From Virgibacillus indicus (GTDB lineage: Bacteria > Bacillota > Bacilli > Bacillales > Amphibacillaceae), in the NCBI RefSeq assembly GCF_002266285.1, contig NZ_NPMS01000005.1:186001-250000 (forward strand): DNA of 64,000 nucleotides, in the 5' to 3' direction. The number at the start of each line of letters is the position of its first letter. The stretch's first letter is position 1. This document shows positions 53,891 through 61,651 of this stretch, piece after piece. The position numbers were made by a program, and so were the translations under genes. The notes below the pieces were generated by a model that ran no database searches, was not told where the DNA came from, and worked only from the letters and a program-made list of their open reading frames with translations.

Positions 53891-53918
53891 TATTTTAAGC
53901 TTATAGGAGGAGAAAATA

Positions 53919-54578
53919 ATGGCAGAACAAAATGAAAAGAAAAAAAGACAGATAACTAGAAGAGATGTAGTTACAGGTACCGTTATAGGTGCAGTCACGG
54001 GTGCAGCAACAACACTTCTGCTTGCGCCAAAATCCGGAAAAGAGCTTCGTGGTGATATTACTGAACAGGTAGGTACTGCAAAAGATAAAGCAGTGGACAA
54101 AACAAGAGAATTTGGTGATTCAACAAAAACAAAATTCACAGAGATTAAAACAGGAGCTTCCAATAAATCGAAGCAATTAACAAGCAAGTTAAAACGAAAG
54201 GAAAAAGATTCTGACGAAGAGGTAAACGAAGAAGAAGGCAGCGAACAGGGTGCACAGCTGCAATCTAATCATATGGAAGAAGCACAGGGAAATGAAACAG
54301 AGGACGAAGCGGATGAAAATGATAAGGAGCAGGAGAGAAAACAATCCAGTAGAAAGAGTGAGAAAATAGCTCCTAAAAAGGACAGTGGCACGCAAAAAAG
54401 TAATAGCAGCAAAATAGCCTCAACTGCTAAGAAATCAACCGATACTGCCAAGAAGAAGCCACAGTCGAAAAGCGCTGGCAGTACTGCTAAAAAATCAACA
54501 GCTTCATCTAAGAAAGGTACTGCAAAATCCGGCAGTAAGAAAAGTACAACTGAAAAACAGGCTGCAAAAACTGAATAA
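53919..54578 (+). CDS. gvpT: Gas vesicle protein GvpT-like, YtxH domain with histone-H1-like tail
   Basis: A 219-residue protein. Residues about 20-90 resemble the YtxH/GvpT domain (TGTVIGAVTGAATTLLLAPKS, then GKELRGDI). About 90-150 is acidic; about 150-219 is a Lys/Ala/Ser/Thr-rich tail of STAKKST and SSKKGT words like histone H1 or Ala/Lys-rich DNA-binding tails. GvpT of P. megaterium is at the same place. The basic tail may bind nucleic acid or another polyanion. AGGAGG precedes the ATG. Last gene of the gvp operon; no gvpU follows. Confidence 0.8.
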   Translation: MAEQNEKKKRQITRRDVVTGTVIGAVTGAATTLLLAPKSGKELRGDITEQVGTAKDKAVDKTREFGDSTKTKFTEIKTGASNKSKQLTSKLKRKEKDSDEEVNEEEGSEQGAQLQSNHMEEAQGNETEDEADENDKEQERKQSSRKSEKIAPKKDSGTQKSNSSKIASTAKKSTDTAKKKPQSKSAGSTAKKSTASSKKGTAKSGSKKSTTEKQAAKTE

Positions 54579-54647
54579 ATACTAAACCAATTCCTTCCAG
54601 CATATGTTATACTGGTTTTAAAGAACTTATGACATCGGAGGATTAGA

Positions 54648-54836
54648 ATGGATATTGCAGCATTATCAGTCGTAATGGCTAATCATCAGGTACGTTCCAA
54701 TGCTGGGCTTGCCGTTATGAAAAATGCAAAGGACATGATGGAGCAGCAAGGAGCACAGACAATCGAAATGCTGAAGCAGCCCCAGCAGCCTGTTCCACAC
54801 CCAACAATAGGGAATCAAATTGATGTAAAAGCGTAA
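54648..54836 (+). CDS. YjfB family small protein (putative motility protein)
   Basis: A 62-residue protein: MDIAALSVVMANHQVRSNAG then LAVMKNAKDMMEQQGAQ match the YjfB family. B. subtilis yjfB is placed in the motility (SigD) regulon; no clear SigD site is seen here. It could be read through from the gvp operon (70 bp gap without terminator) or from its own promoter. CGGAGG stands before the ATG and a terminator follows. Confidence 0.85.
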   Translation: MDIAALSVVMANHQVRSNAGLAVMKNAKDMMEQQGAQTIEMLKQPQQPVPHPTIGNQIDVKA

Positions 54837-54843
54837 GCAAATG

Positions 54844-54879
54844 AAAAGCAGAACAGCCTAGAGGAGTGTTCTGCTTTTT
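54844..54879 (+). terminator. Intrinsic terminator after yjfB and the gvp operon
   Basis: AAAAGCAGAACA (54844-54855) and TGTTCTGCTTTT (54867-54878) with an 11-nt loop and T run. It is the first plus-strand terminator after gvpB. Confidence 0.92.
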
Positions 54880-54894
54880 GATTGCATAGTAAAT

Positions 54895-55160
54895 TATATA
54901 AAATTTTCGGCCTGTGGATAAGTAAACAACCGAATCAGCCACGTCCGGCTCCAGCGCCCAGCGACTAGCGGACTTCCCTCACCTCCGTACGATAAAGAAG
55001 ACTTGCCGATTGGTGGAACCAGAGGCTTAGTCGCACTTATACCCTTGTGGTGAAAGTCAACATCGGCTCCCTACAGTCGCCGTGTTTCCTTTATCTCCTG
55101 CGGCTCAGTCCAGTCCGTACGTCGCTAAACGGGCGCTTACGCCTTTGTTCTGTACCATCA
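54895..55160 (+). repeat. Dispersed intergenic repeat (GGCTCCAGCGCC type), long copy
   Basis: Begins near TATAAAATTTT and CTGTGGATAA, then CCACGTCCGGCTCCAGCGCC, GCGACTAGCGG, CCTCCGTACGATAA, and ends with CAGTCCGTACGTCGCTAAACG. The first 60 bp recur, inverted, at 62905-62965. GC-rich, without a coding frame. It ends at the 3' end of the lipoprotein gene. Confidence 0.72.
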
Positions 55161-55174
55161 TATAGACTTACCTA

Positions 55175-55432
55175 TTATTCGTCTTCATTCAGATTATCAT
55201 CCGGCATGTCATTATTATTACCATTGTTGCCGTTGTTGTCATTGTTGCCGTTGGTGCCATCATCATTCGTGCCGCCATTTTCCTCAGCAGGATTCATGTT
55301 GTTGTTGTCATCCTCCTGATTCAGTGGTGCCTCTTCTTCCACGGGATCCTGATTATCATCAGTTCCGCATGCTGCGATCAGTGATAACGCTAAAACCGGC
55401 GCACCGAATTTGAATAATAATTTTCTTTTCAT
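55175..55432 (-). CDS. Small lipoprotein with Asn/Asp/Gly-rich tail
   Basis: An 85-residue lipoprotein: signal peptide ending in LSLIAAC (Cys about 22), then a mature part made almost wholly of Asn, Asp, Glu and Gly, with NGNNDNNGNNGNN repeats. AAAGGAGG precedes the ATG. No family can be named; such tails are disordered. The stop lies at the edge of a dispersed repeat, so the 3' end could have been altered by it. Confidence 0.82.
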   Translation of the reverse strand: MKRKLLFKFGAPVLALSLIAACGTDDNQDPVEEEAPLNQEDDNNNMNPAEENGGTNDDGTNGNNDNNGNNGNNNDMPDDNLNEDE

Positions 55433-55595
55433 AAAAAGTTCCCTCCTTTGTGTTCGCTATCGCAATTAGCTTAACCATATTTAGGGAAGTGATACTTATT
55501 TTTTTGTTTTTTTTAGGAAAAAAGCAAGGTTTTATTTGTCGCGTATGATTCACCACCGTTTGTGATAAATTATATGTATATCTCCTGCGGCGAAG

Positions 55596-55634
55596 AGAAA
55601 AATAAAATCCGCGGGAAAAATCGTCCCGCGGATT
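55596..55634 (-). terminator. Intrinsic terminator of fabZ
   Basis: On the minus strand AATCCGCGGGA, loop CGATTTT, TCCCGCGGATT, then TTATTTTT: a GC-rich 11-bp stem with a T tract just after the stop codon. Confidence 0.93.
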
Positions 55635-55640
55635 GAAGTT

Positions 55641-56060
55641 TTACTTTATTGCAAATGTAATTTCTGCTTCGCAAGCAACTTCGCCATCAACTGTCGCTAT
55701 TCCTTTTCCTTTTCCAATTGGTCCTTTAACTCGAGTAATTTCCACTTCCAGCTTGAGCTGATCTCCTGGTCTGACCTGACGTTTAAAACGGCACTTATCG
55801 ATACCTGCCAAAAAGCCAAGCTTTCCTTTATTTGCTTCCATGCCAAGGACAGCGATTGCTCCAACCTGTGCCAATGCTTCAACAATTAATACTCCAGGCA
55901 TTACTGCATATTCCGGAAAATGTCCTTGAAAAAAAGGTTCATTAGCAGATACATTTTTTAATCCAGCAACACGCTTTCCTTCTTCCATCTCTGTTACTTT
56001 GTCTACTAAAAGAAATGGGTAACGATGTGGTATGATTTCTTTAATTTGTTCAATATCCAT
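55641..56060 (-). CDS. fabZ: 3-hydroxyacyl-[acyl-carrier-protein] dehydratase FabZ
   Basis: A 139-residue hot-dog-fold dehydratase of fatty acid elongation. [11 protein letters not shown] at the start, [20 protein letters not shown] with the active-site His, and EALAQVGA with the Glu are complete. ATG 56060 is chosen because AAAAGGAG lies 8 nt ahead and family members start with MDIEQIK; the frame extends to 56105 without a site. Its place upstream of flhO/flhP, mbl and spoIIID equals that of ywpB in B. subtilis. Confidence 0.96.
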   Translation of the reverse strand: MDIEQIKEIIPHRYPFLLVDKVTEMEEGKRVAGLKNVSANEPFFQGHFPEYAVMPGVLIVEALAQVGAIAVLGMEANKGKLGFLAGIDKCRFKRQVRPGDQLKLEVEITRVKGPIGKGKGIATVDGEVACEAEITFAIK

Positions 56061-56222
56061 ATAGAGTCTCCTTTTCAAATGGTTATGTATAGTATAAATC
56101 CTCACTTCATTATAGCAAAGAAATGTTTGGTTTCTATCTGGAAGTGGTAATGTTTGATAGCAACAGGTACTGGTTTATCAATTCCAATTGGAGATATGCT
56201 TCATGGAAAGGAGGCTACTTTC

Positions 56223-56369
56223 ATGCTTTGGACCATTTTGCTTATATTATTAATTCTTTGGGCTATAGGTTTTGCCTTTGATGTTGCGGGCGGCCTTGTC
56301 CATGTATTGCTAGTAATCGCATTAATTGTTTTGATTTACCGGTTAGTCACTGGACGAAAAGTTCCTTAA
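56223..56369 (+). CDS. Lmo0937-family small membrane protein
   Basis: A 48-residue protein with two hydrophobic segments: MLWTILLILLILWAIGFAFD, then GGLVHVLLVIALIVLIYRLV, matching the lmo0937/DUF5670 family found widely in Firmicutes. Function unknown; members often respond to stress. AAAGGAGG is 8 nt ahead of ATG 56223; the upstream in-frame start at 56154 lacks a site. Confidence 0.88.
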   Translation: MLWTILLILLILWAIGFAFDVAGGLVHVLLVIALIVLIYRLVTGRKVP

Positions 56370-56414
56370 GCGGGAATCGAGATTTTTTCAGCAAAACCAC
56401 AATAAATCGGTTAT

Positions 56415-56905
56415 TCAGCTGGTGATCTGACCGGGTATCAGCGGTGCTACCCAATTTATCAGCGGGTATCGATCGGGTTTCAGCGCTGTTGATACTTTTT
56501 TCACCGGGAGTCGAACAATTATCAGTGATCCCACAATACTTCGATTATTTTAGCTGGTGATCTGACCGTTTATCAGCGGTGCTACCCAATTTATCAGCGG
56601 GTATCGATCGGGTTTCAGCGCTGTTGATGCTTTTTTCAGCGGGAGTCGAACTCTTATCAGTGATCCCACAATACTTCGATTATTTAGCTGGTGATCTGAC
56701 CGGGTATCAGCGGTGCTACCTTTTTTATCAGCGGTAATCAATCCGGATTCAGCGCAGTTGACGCTTTTTTCAGCGAGAATCGAACAATTATCAGCGAACC
56801 CGCAATAATGCGGTTATTTAGCTGGTGATCTGACCGGGTATCAGCGGTGCTACCCAATTTATCAGCGGGTATCGATCGGGTTTCAGCGCAGTTGACGCTT
56901 TTTTC
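56415..56905. repeat. 21-nt phased array, word TTATCAGCGG, in four 134-bp super-units
   Basis: TCAGCG words occur at 56438, 56459, 56480, 56501 (TCACCG), 56522 (TCAGTG), then 56573, 56594, 56615, 56636, 56657 and so on, in steps of 21 nt. Super-units begin at AGCTGGTGATCTGACCG at 56417, 56552, 56686 and 56820 (135, 134, 134 bp). It fills the gap between convergent genes. All words have the same orientation. Confidence 0.88.
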
Positions 56906-56993
56906 AGCGGAGCTAGTTATCACTAGAGCCCAACCCATTTATGCATCGCAAAAAAAGCATATCCTGCCTGCACCCGGTAGGACATGCCTTTTA

Positions 56994-57341
56994 TTAGTCT
57001 GTTTTGATCACGATATCAATTATATGCTGCCATGTTTCTTTTTTAAGTGCATCAGAAGGAACTCCATCACCGATGACACCATACCCAATCATTAAACCAG
57101 CTACAAGTGCACCCGCGCAAATAAGAAGAACAACTATGATTCGAAGCCATATTGGAAAAATTCTCCGTCTTGGCTTTTTGTTTTTCCGTTTTTCTTCTTT
57201 CTGCTTTTTCTTCTGCTCTTTTCGTGTTAGTTTTTCTGATGCTGCTTGTCCGTTTCCAACAGGCTTTTGTTTTTTTTCCTGTCGGCGAGCCTTTCTTGAC
57301 TCTTTTTCGGCAGCTGTTTTTTCTGATTGTTTTGTTGGCAT
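56994..57341 (-). CDS. EpuA family protein (small basic, single membrane helix)
   Basis: A 115-residue protein: residues 1-60 are very basic (RKEQKKKQKEEKRKNKKPRR), about 65-90 is one membrane helix, and the end has GYGVIGDGVPSDALKKETWQ. The C-terminal half is the EpuA family, often annotated as an RNA polymerase beta-subunit-related protein because of fusions or adjacency; no catalytic role is known. ATG 57341 follows AAAGGAG; the frame extends to 57368. Found beside flhP in many Bacillaceae. Confidence 0.82.
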   Translation of the reverse strand: MPTKQSEKTAAEKESRKARRQEKKQKPVGNGQAASEKLTRKEQKKKQKEEKRKNKKPRRRIFPIWLRIIVVLLICAGALVAGLMIGYGVIGDGVPSDALKKETWQHIIDIVIKTD

Positions 57342-57497
57342 GTTATACTTTCTCCTTTTATCCTGCAAAATGCATGGAAGAGGATATTAAAAGGGCCGGA
57401 AAAATCATATCGAACTTTACCAGGCTGTGACCTTTTTCTCCATTGATAAATTCATAAACTAATTTGTATTATATCAGATGTATAAAATCCTAGTAAA

Positions 57498-58328
57498 CTA
57501 TCTTAACTGATTAATTAGACCCATCATCTGATCGCCCATCGAAATTGTCCTTGCATTATATTGGTACGAGCGCTGTGTCATAAGCATGTCCGTCATTTGT
57601 TTAGCAATATCCACATTGGAATTCTCCAGCGCACTGCTTTGCACAATTGTCTGATCTGGTGCTATTCCCTGGATAATTTCCTCCATTTGAAAGCCGAGCT
57701 CTGCTAAATCAGGCAGCCGGAAGGAATTCGCACCAGCAGCTTCCAGAAGACGTGGTCGTACTGCTTCTACTACGGATATTCTTCCTGCAAGTTCTGTCTG
57801 ATTTCCGCGCTGAACCATAATTTCACCATTTTCACGAATGGAAATGGCATCAAAACCTTCTGGGATTACGATTGGACCGTTTTCCCCAAGAATAGGGTTT
57901 CCTTTATCATCCGTTAGCATCAAGTTCTGATTAATATTTACAGGGCTTAAATAAAATGCACCATTGCGGGTAAAACGAGTTTCCTCAACACCATTTTCGG
58001 TTACCTGTATTTGAAATAAATGATTTTCTTCTAAAAGTGCTGTATCCAAAACACGGTCAGTCTCCTGAATTGTCCCAGGTGTCAGGTCAATATTAATGGA
58101 ACCAATTCTCGCACCTGATCCAATCCGCACGCCATCCGGTGTTACGCGCCCTTCAGCATTGGCAGGATCTGTCAGATTGTTTATTTGCTGAAATAATAAA
58201 GAAGAAAAATCAGCCTGGCGATTTTTGTAGCCAGTTGTTTGGCTGTTGGCCATGTTATTTCCAATTAAATCAAGCTTATTTTGCAGCTGATTCATGGTAA
58301 CTGCTGCCTGTATCGTCATTCGTGACAT
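57498..58328 (-). CDS. flhP: Flagellar hook-basal body protein FlhP (FlgG-like rod protein)
   Basis: A 276-residue rod protein. IGNNMANSQTTGYKNRQADF at the N-terminus and SNVDIAKQMTDMLMTQRSYQ at the C-terminus are the paired coiled-coil motifs of flagellar rod/hook proteins. Gene order mbl-flhO-flhP is as in B. subtilis, where both are needed for the distal rod. It starts 10 bp after flhO. A GGAGGGATC site precedes the ATG. Confidence 0.93.
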   Translation of the reverse strand: MSRMTIQAAVTMNQLQNKLDLIGNNMANSQTTGYKNRQADFSSLLFQQINNLTDPANAEGRVTPDGVRIGSGARIGSINIDLTPGTIQETDRVLDTALLEENHLFQIQVTENGVEETRFTRNGAFYLSPVNINQNLMLTDDKGNPILGENGPIVIPEGFDAISIRENGEIMVQRGNQTELAGRISVVEAVRPRLLEAAGANSFRLPDLAELGFQMEEIIQGIAPDQTIVQSSALENSNVDIAKQMTDMLMTQRSYQYNARTISMGDQMMGLINQLR

Positions 58329-58338
58329 AAGATCCCTC

Positions 58339-59142
58339 CTAACCTAACCGGGCAATTTCACTAACTGCTTTACCCATACTTTCATCATACGCCTTTAATA
58401 CTTTTTGATTGGTTTCAAACATTCGATATGCTTCCATCATCTGTGTCATGGATTGCAATGAATCAACATTTGACTGTTCAAGAAAACCCTGCTGTATCTG
58501 ATAAGTCGTTCCTGCAGGTACTGCATCAGCTTCCCCGCTGAAAAGTCCATTTCCCTCTTTCACCAATTCATTAGCATTTTCTGTATAGACAATTCCGAGC
58601 TGGATATTCTGCGTTTCTGTTTGAAGGAAACCGTCACGAGTCACCGTAAATTCCATTCCATTCGTTTGAATGGGATTTCCAGCCTGATCCAGCACATAAT
58701 AGCCATGATTTGTTACTAGAAACCCTTGTCCATCAACCGTTAAGTTTCCGTTTCTGGTGTAGCGGACTTCTCCTGCTTCATTCTGCACGGAGAAAAATAA
58801 ATTTCCAGTTTCATCAGGCAATGCACCATTTACCAAAGCCAAATCTGTGGTTACAGCTGTTTCACGAATATCACCCTGGCCAAAGTTTGGAATAGCTTCC
58901 TGAACATATACACCAGTATTCAACGTTCCGATTGGCTGCTGGACAGGTAAATTTAAACCACGCGTTGTTGGTATTTTATGATTTCCCATTTGCTGGAGCA
59001 GCATTTCCGGAAATGCACGTAATGCTGTCTGGTCCGCTTTATAACCTGGTGTATTCGCATTGGCAATATTATTTGATAATGCTTCCTGATGACGCTGCTG
59101 TGCAACCATTCCACTGGCGGCAGTATAAAAACCTCTTAACAA
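58339..59142 (-). CDS. flhO: Flagellar hook-basal body protein FlhO (FlgG-like rod protein)
   Basis: A 267-residue rod protein: MLRGFYTAASGMVAQQRHQE and ALSNNIANANTPGYKADQT at the start, EQSNVDSLQSMTQMMEAYRM at the end. Paralogue of FlhP. AAGGAGGGATCG stands before the ATG. Co-transcribed with flhP and possibly with mbl. Confidence 0.94.
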   Translation of the reverse strand: MLRGFYTAASGMVAQQRHQEALSNNIANANTPGYKADQTALRAFPEMLLQQMGNHKIPTTRGLNLPVQQPIGTLNTGVYVQEAIPNFGQGDIRETAVTTDLALVNGALPDETGNLFFSVQNEAGEVRYTRNGNLTVDGQGFLVTNHGYYVLDQAGNPIQTNGMEFTVTRDGFLQTETQNIQLGIVYTENANELVKEGNGLFSGEADAVPAGTTYQIQQGFLEQSNVDSLQSMTQMMEAYRMFETNQKVLKAYDESMGKAVSEIARLG

Positions 59143-59225
59143 GACGATCCCTCCTTGCCTTTTGAAAAAATGCGGTTTTAGATATTAGTAATTCGGGTAC
59201 ATATAAATTAAATCCAAACTCCCTT

Positions 59226-59302
59226 CCACTTCAGCTCCAAAATAAGCTGAGGTGGTTCCCTTTTACTTTAGCTGACCTGACAGAATAAGGTCGGGTCAGT
59301 TA
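59226..59302. other. Two imperfect hairpins between mbl and flhO
   Basis: CCACTTCAGCT (59226) pairs with AGCTGAGGTGG (ending 59255) with one G-T pair, and CTGACC/GGTCAG near 59270-59301 form a second stem. No T-tract follows on the minus strand, so they may modulate rather than end the mbl transcript. Confidence 0.45.
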
Positions 59303-59328
59303 ATTTTACATAAAAATCACAGGACTAA

Positions 59329-60330
59329 TTACACAACTTTACGGCGTTCAATTTTATCGATATTTTCAAGCATAATGCCGGTTCCCTTTGCCACACAGTT
59401 CATTGGCTCTTCTGCAATGAAAACTGGAACCTTCAGTTCTTCTGCCAGCAACTGATCAATTCCATGAATTAATGCTCCACCACCAGTTAAGATAACACCC
59501 CGGTCAATAATATCCGCAGATAATTCAGGTGGTGTCCTCTCAAGTACCGATTTTGCTGCCTGCACGATTAAGGATACGGATTCTCTAAGCGCTTCTTCAA
59601 TCTCATCAGAGTAAACTTTAATGGTCCGCGGAAGCCCGCTTACCATATCACGGCCCCGGATTTCCATTTCCTCTTTTCGTGAGTCTTTAAATACGGTAGC
59701 CACATTTATTTTGATATCTTCAGCCGTCCGTTCTCCAATTAAAAGTTTATATCTCTTTTTTATGTATTGAAGAATATCTATATCAAATTTATCTCCGGCC
59801 ATTTTGATGGATTCGGATGTTACAATATCACCCATGGAAAGCACTGCAACATCTGTTGTACCTCCACCAATATCTACAACCATATTCCCGCTTGGCTGGA
59901 AAATTTCCATTCCGGCACCGATTGCCGCAACTTTTGGTTCTTCTTCAAGGTAAACCTTTTTACCGCCTGATTTCTCAGCCGCTTCTTTTATTGCTTTTTG
60001 CTCCACCTTTGTAATATTGGTCGGACAGCATATAAGCATCCGTGGCTTCGAAAGAAAACCACGTACATTAATTTTATTTATAAAATGCTTTAGCATTGCT
60101 TCTGTTACATCAAAGTCTGCAATTACGCCATCTTTCAATGGGCGGGTTGCTTCAATATTTCCTGGTGTCCTGCCGACCATGCGGCGAGCTGCTTCACCAA
60201 CTTCAAGTACTCTGCCTGTTGTACGATCCATTGCTACAACTGATGGTTCATTTAAAACTATTCCTTTTCCTTTTACATGAATTAAAACATTGGCGGTTCC
60301 AAGGTCAATTCCAATATCCCTAGAAAACAT
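59329..60330 (-). CDS. mbl: Mbl, MreB-like actin homologue
   Basis: A 333-residue cell-shape protein. DIGIDLGTANVLIHVKGKGI is the phosphate-1 motif; DIGGGTTDVAVLSMG is phosphate-2, and GVILTGGGALIHG the adenosine motif. Mbl filaments guide cylindrical wall synthesis. Its position next to flhO/flhP and spoIIID identifies it as Mbl rather than MreB. AGGAGGATAAAG lies before the ATG. Confidence 0.96.
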   Translation of the reverse strand: MFSRDIGIDLGTANVLIHVKGKGIVLNEPSVVAMDRTTGRVLEVGEAARRMVGRTPGNIEATRPLKDGVIADFDVTEAMLKHFINKINVRGFLSKPRMLICCPTNITKVEQKAIKEAAEKSGGKKVYLEEEPKVAAIGAGMEIFQPSGNMVVDIGGGTTDVAVLSMGDIVTSESIKMAGDKFDIDILQYIKKRYKLLIGERTAEDIKINVATVFKDSRKEEMEIRGRDMVSGLPRTIKVYSDEIEEALRESVSLIVQAAKSVLERTPPELSADIIDRGVILTGGGALIHGIDQLLAEELKVPVFIAEEPMNCVAKGTGIMLENIDKIERRKVV

Positions 60331-60498
60331 GAATCTTTATCCTCCTACTTAAAAAAGCTATCTCGCATTTGTCAGAGAACATAATGCTACTAATATTATA
60401 TTTTACCACAAAACTCAATATTTAACTGCAAAATTCGGGAAAAATTGACAAGAAAATTTGCTTATGCATTAGTTAAAATGGACTAGGCTGACTTAACT

Positions 60499-60524
60499 GA
60501 AAAACCCAGCCATTTCGGCTGGGC
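60499..60524 (-). terminator. Intrinsic terminator of spoIIID
   Basis: On the minus strand CCCAGCC, loop GAAAT, GGCTGGG, then TTTTTC; 30 bp after the spoIIID stop codon. Confidence 0.93.
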
Positions 60525-60553
60525 TGCTGCTTGTGTATTTTCGAATAACCAGT

Positions 60554-60835
60554 TTATCCTACAGGCTTAACTTCACCCTCCTTTTTAGGTTCTATTTTAT
60601 ATTTTTTTCTGGTTGCTTCACCTCCTCGGAGATGACGGATTGCTTTGTGGTATTCCAGAATTTCTTTTACTTGATTTGCTAATTCAGGATTTATTTCTGG
60701 CAAGCGTTCTGTTAAATCTTTGTGGACTGTGCTTTTGGAAACACCAAATTCTTTCGCTATCATTCGGACAGTCTTTCTTGTCTCCACGACATATTTACCT
60801 ATCCTGATAGTCCTTTCTTTGATGTAATCGTGCAC
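60554..60835 (-). CDS. spoIIID: Sporulation transcription factor SpoIIID
   Basis: A 93-residue mother-cell regulator that works with SigE and then helps switch to SigK. The helix-turn-helix is VRMIAKEFGVSKSTVHKDLT; the basic C-terminal part (HLRGGEATRKKYK) also binds DNA. It starts with GTG, as in B. subtilis. GGGAGG is 8 nt ahead. An ATG at 60840 in another frame opens a 13-codon ORF overlapping the start, similar in idea to the usd ORF that couples spoIIID translation in B. subtilis. CATACCAC at 60878-60871 could be a SigE-type -10, but the -35 is poor. Confidence 0.96.
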   Translation of the reverse strand: MHDYIKERTIRIGKYVVETRKTVRMIAKEFGVSKSTVHKDLTERLPEINPELANQVKEILEYHKAIRHLRGGEATRKKYKIEPKKEGEVKPVG

Positions 60836-60840
60836 ACCAT

Positions 60841-61230
60841 TCGCCTCCCTAAGTTGGATATTTCCGAGGTGTGGTATGAGACAAGGTGTTTATTTTGCTG
60901 TGGCCATCCTCTATTCTTATTCCAAGGAGCAGTTATCCTGGTTATGTATCTACCCGAGACATTATAAGCATTCAGCTAATGATCCATTATTTACAAAATT
61001 TTCCGATTTTTATCTTTATACAACAATTCCTAATTTGTGCAGATTTCTCAGCCACACAAGCTCTCACCTCAGACAATTCTGATTGCTTGGTTTGTAACAT
61101 TTTATTACCATAACGGTCTGTTTATGATTAAAATTGCATCTTTCGGAAAAATGGACAAGAAGTATTTTTTTGGAGCTGGACGTGGTTGTTTATTTCCGGG
61201 GGTTACCTGCCTGCATGATAAACGTAATAA
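60841..61230. other. Intergenic region upstream of spoIIID, no gene seen
   Basis: About 390 bp, A/T rich, with several overlapping short frames on the plus strand that have neither ribosome sites nor family resemblance. It should hold the spoIIID promoter. Confidence 0.5.
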
Positions 61231-61262
61231 ATAAAAAAATAACGGCATTAATACCGTTATTT
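61231..61262 (-). terminator. Intrinsic terminator after the AimR-like/peptide unit
   Basis: On the minus strand AATAACGG, loop TATTAATG, CCGTTATT followed by TTTTTA. It ends transcripts from the AimR-like gene and the small peptide gene. Confidence 0.9.
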
Positions 61263-61373
61263 TCATCGAAGGAAGTCTTCTTACTTATTTTTATTTATAT
61301 TATGAAAAAGGCTCTGCTATGCTGGGTGCAGGGTATTATTTATTGTTTTAGGCATTCGTACCAGCTGAAAGGA

Positions 61374-61493
61374 TTAATCAATTTCTCCCAGTTCAGGGTC
61401 CATAAATAGAAAGTTCATATCTGCTGTTTCCGGATGTAAAAAAAATGTAAACAATACAAAAGAAATACATAAGAATTTTTTCATAAGTTTCAT
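61374..61493 (-). CDS. Putative 39-aa secreted signalling peptide precursor downstream of the AimR-like receptor
   Basis: A short frame of 39 codons. The start is MKLMKKFLCISFVLFTFFLH: basic residues, then a hydrophobic core of about 13 residues, the form of a secretion signal. The following 19 residues (ETADMNFLFMDPELGEID) are polar and acidic and would hold any mature peptide. GGAGAGGAG lies 7-8 nt before the ATG, an excellent site. It sits 158 bp after the AimR-like gene on the same strand, the position of aimP in phage arbitrium loci and of phr after rap. Its end does not look like known arbitrium hexapeptides (such as SAIRGA), so the mature sequence cannot be predicted. Confidence 0.66.
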   Translation of the reverse strand: MKLMKKFLCISFVLFTFFLHPETADMNFLFMDPELGEID

Positions 61494-61524
61494 TTTGTTT
61501 GCTCCTCTCCATTTTTACATTTTA

Positions 61525-61546
61525 GAAAACTTGGCTTACCGCCAAG
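61525..61546 (-). terminator. Weak terminator-like hairpin between the receptor and peptide genes
   Basis: On the minus strand CTTGGC, GGTAA, GCCAAG then TTTTCT. A 6-bp stem would end only part of the receptor transcripts, leaving read-through into the peptide gene. Confidence 0.55.
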
Positions 61547-61651
61547 CCTTAATGGCGATAGCCGTACTTCTGATGTTCTTTTAAAATTAAATTTACCTTT
61601 CAGTGGAACAACAAGCAGAGCCTTGGTTCATCAATCTGGATTTAACAGATA

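Noticed and set aside
54189-54451. Antisense Ser/Phe/Leu-rich ORFs opposite gvpT
   Set aside because: They result from the Lys/Glu-rich codons of gvpT read in reverse.
56550-56938. Two minus-strand ORFs of 63-66 codons in the TCAGCG array
   Set aside because: They exist only because the 134-bp super-unit happens to stay open in one frame; similar to each other through the repeat, with no ribosome site.
60876-61234. Overlapping plus-strand ORFs of 65-75 codons upstream of spoIIID
   Set aside because: No ribosome sites, mutually overlapping frames and no recognisable motif.
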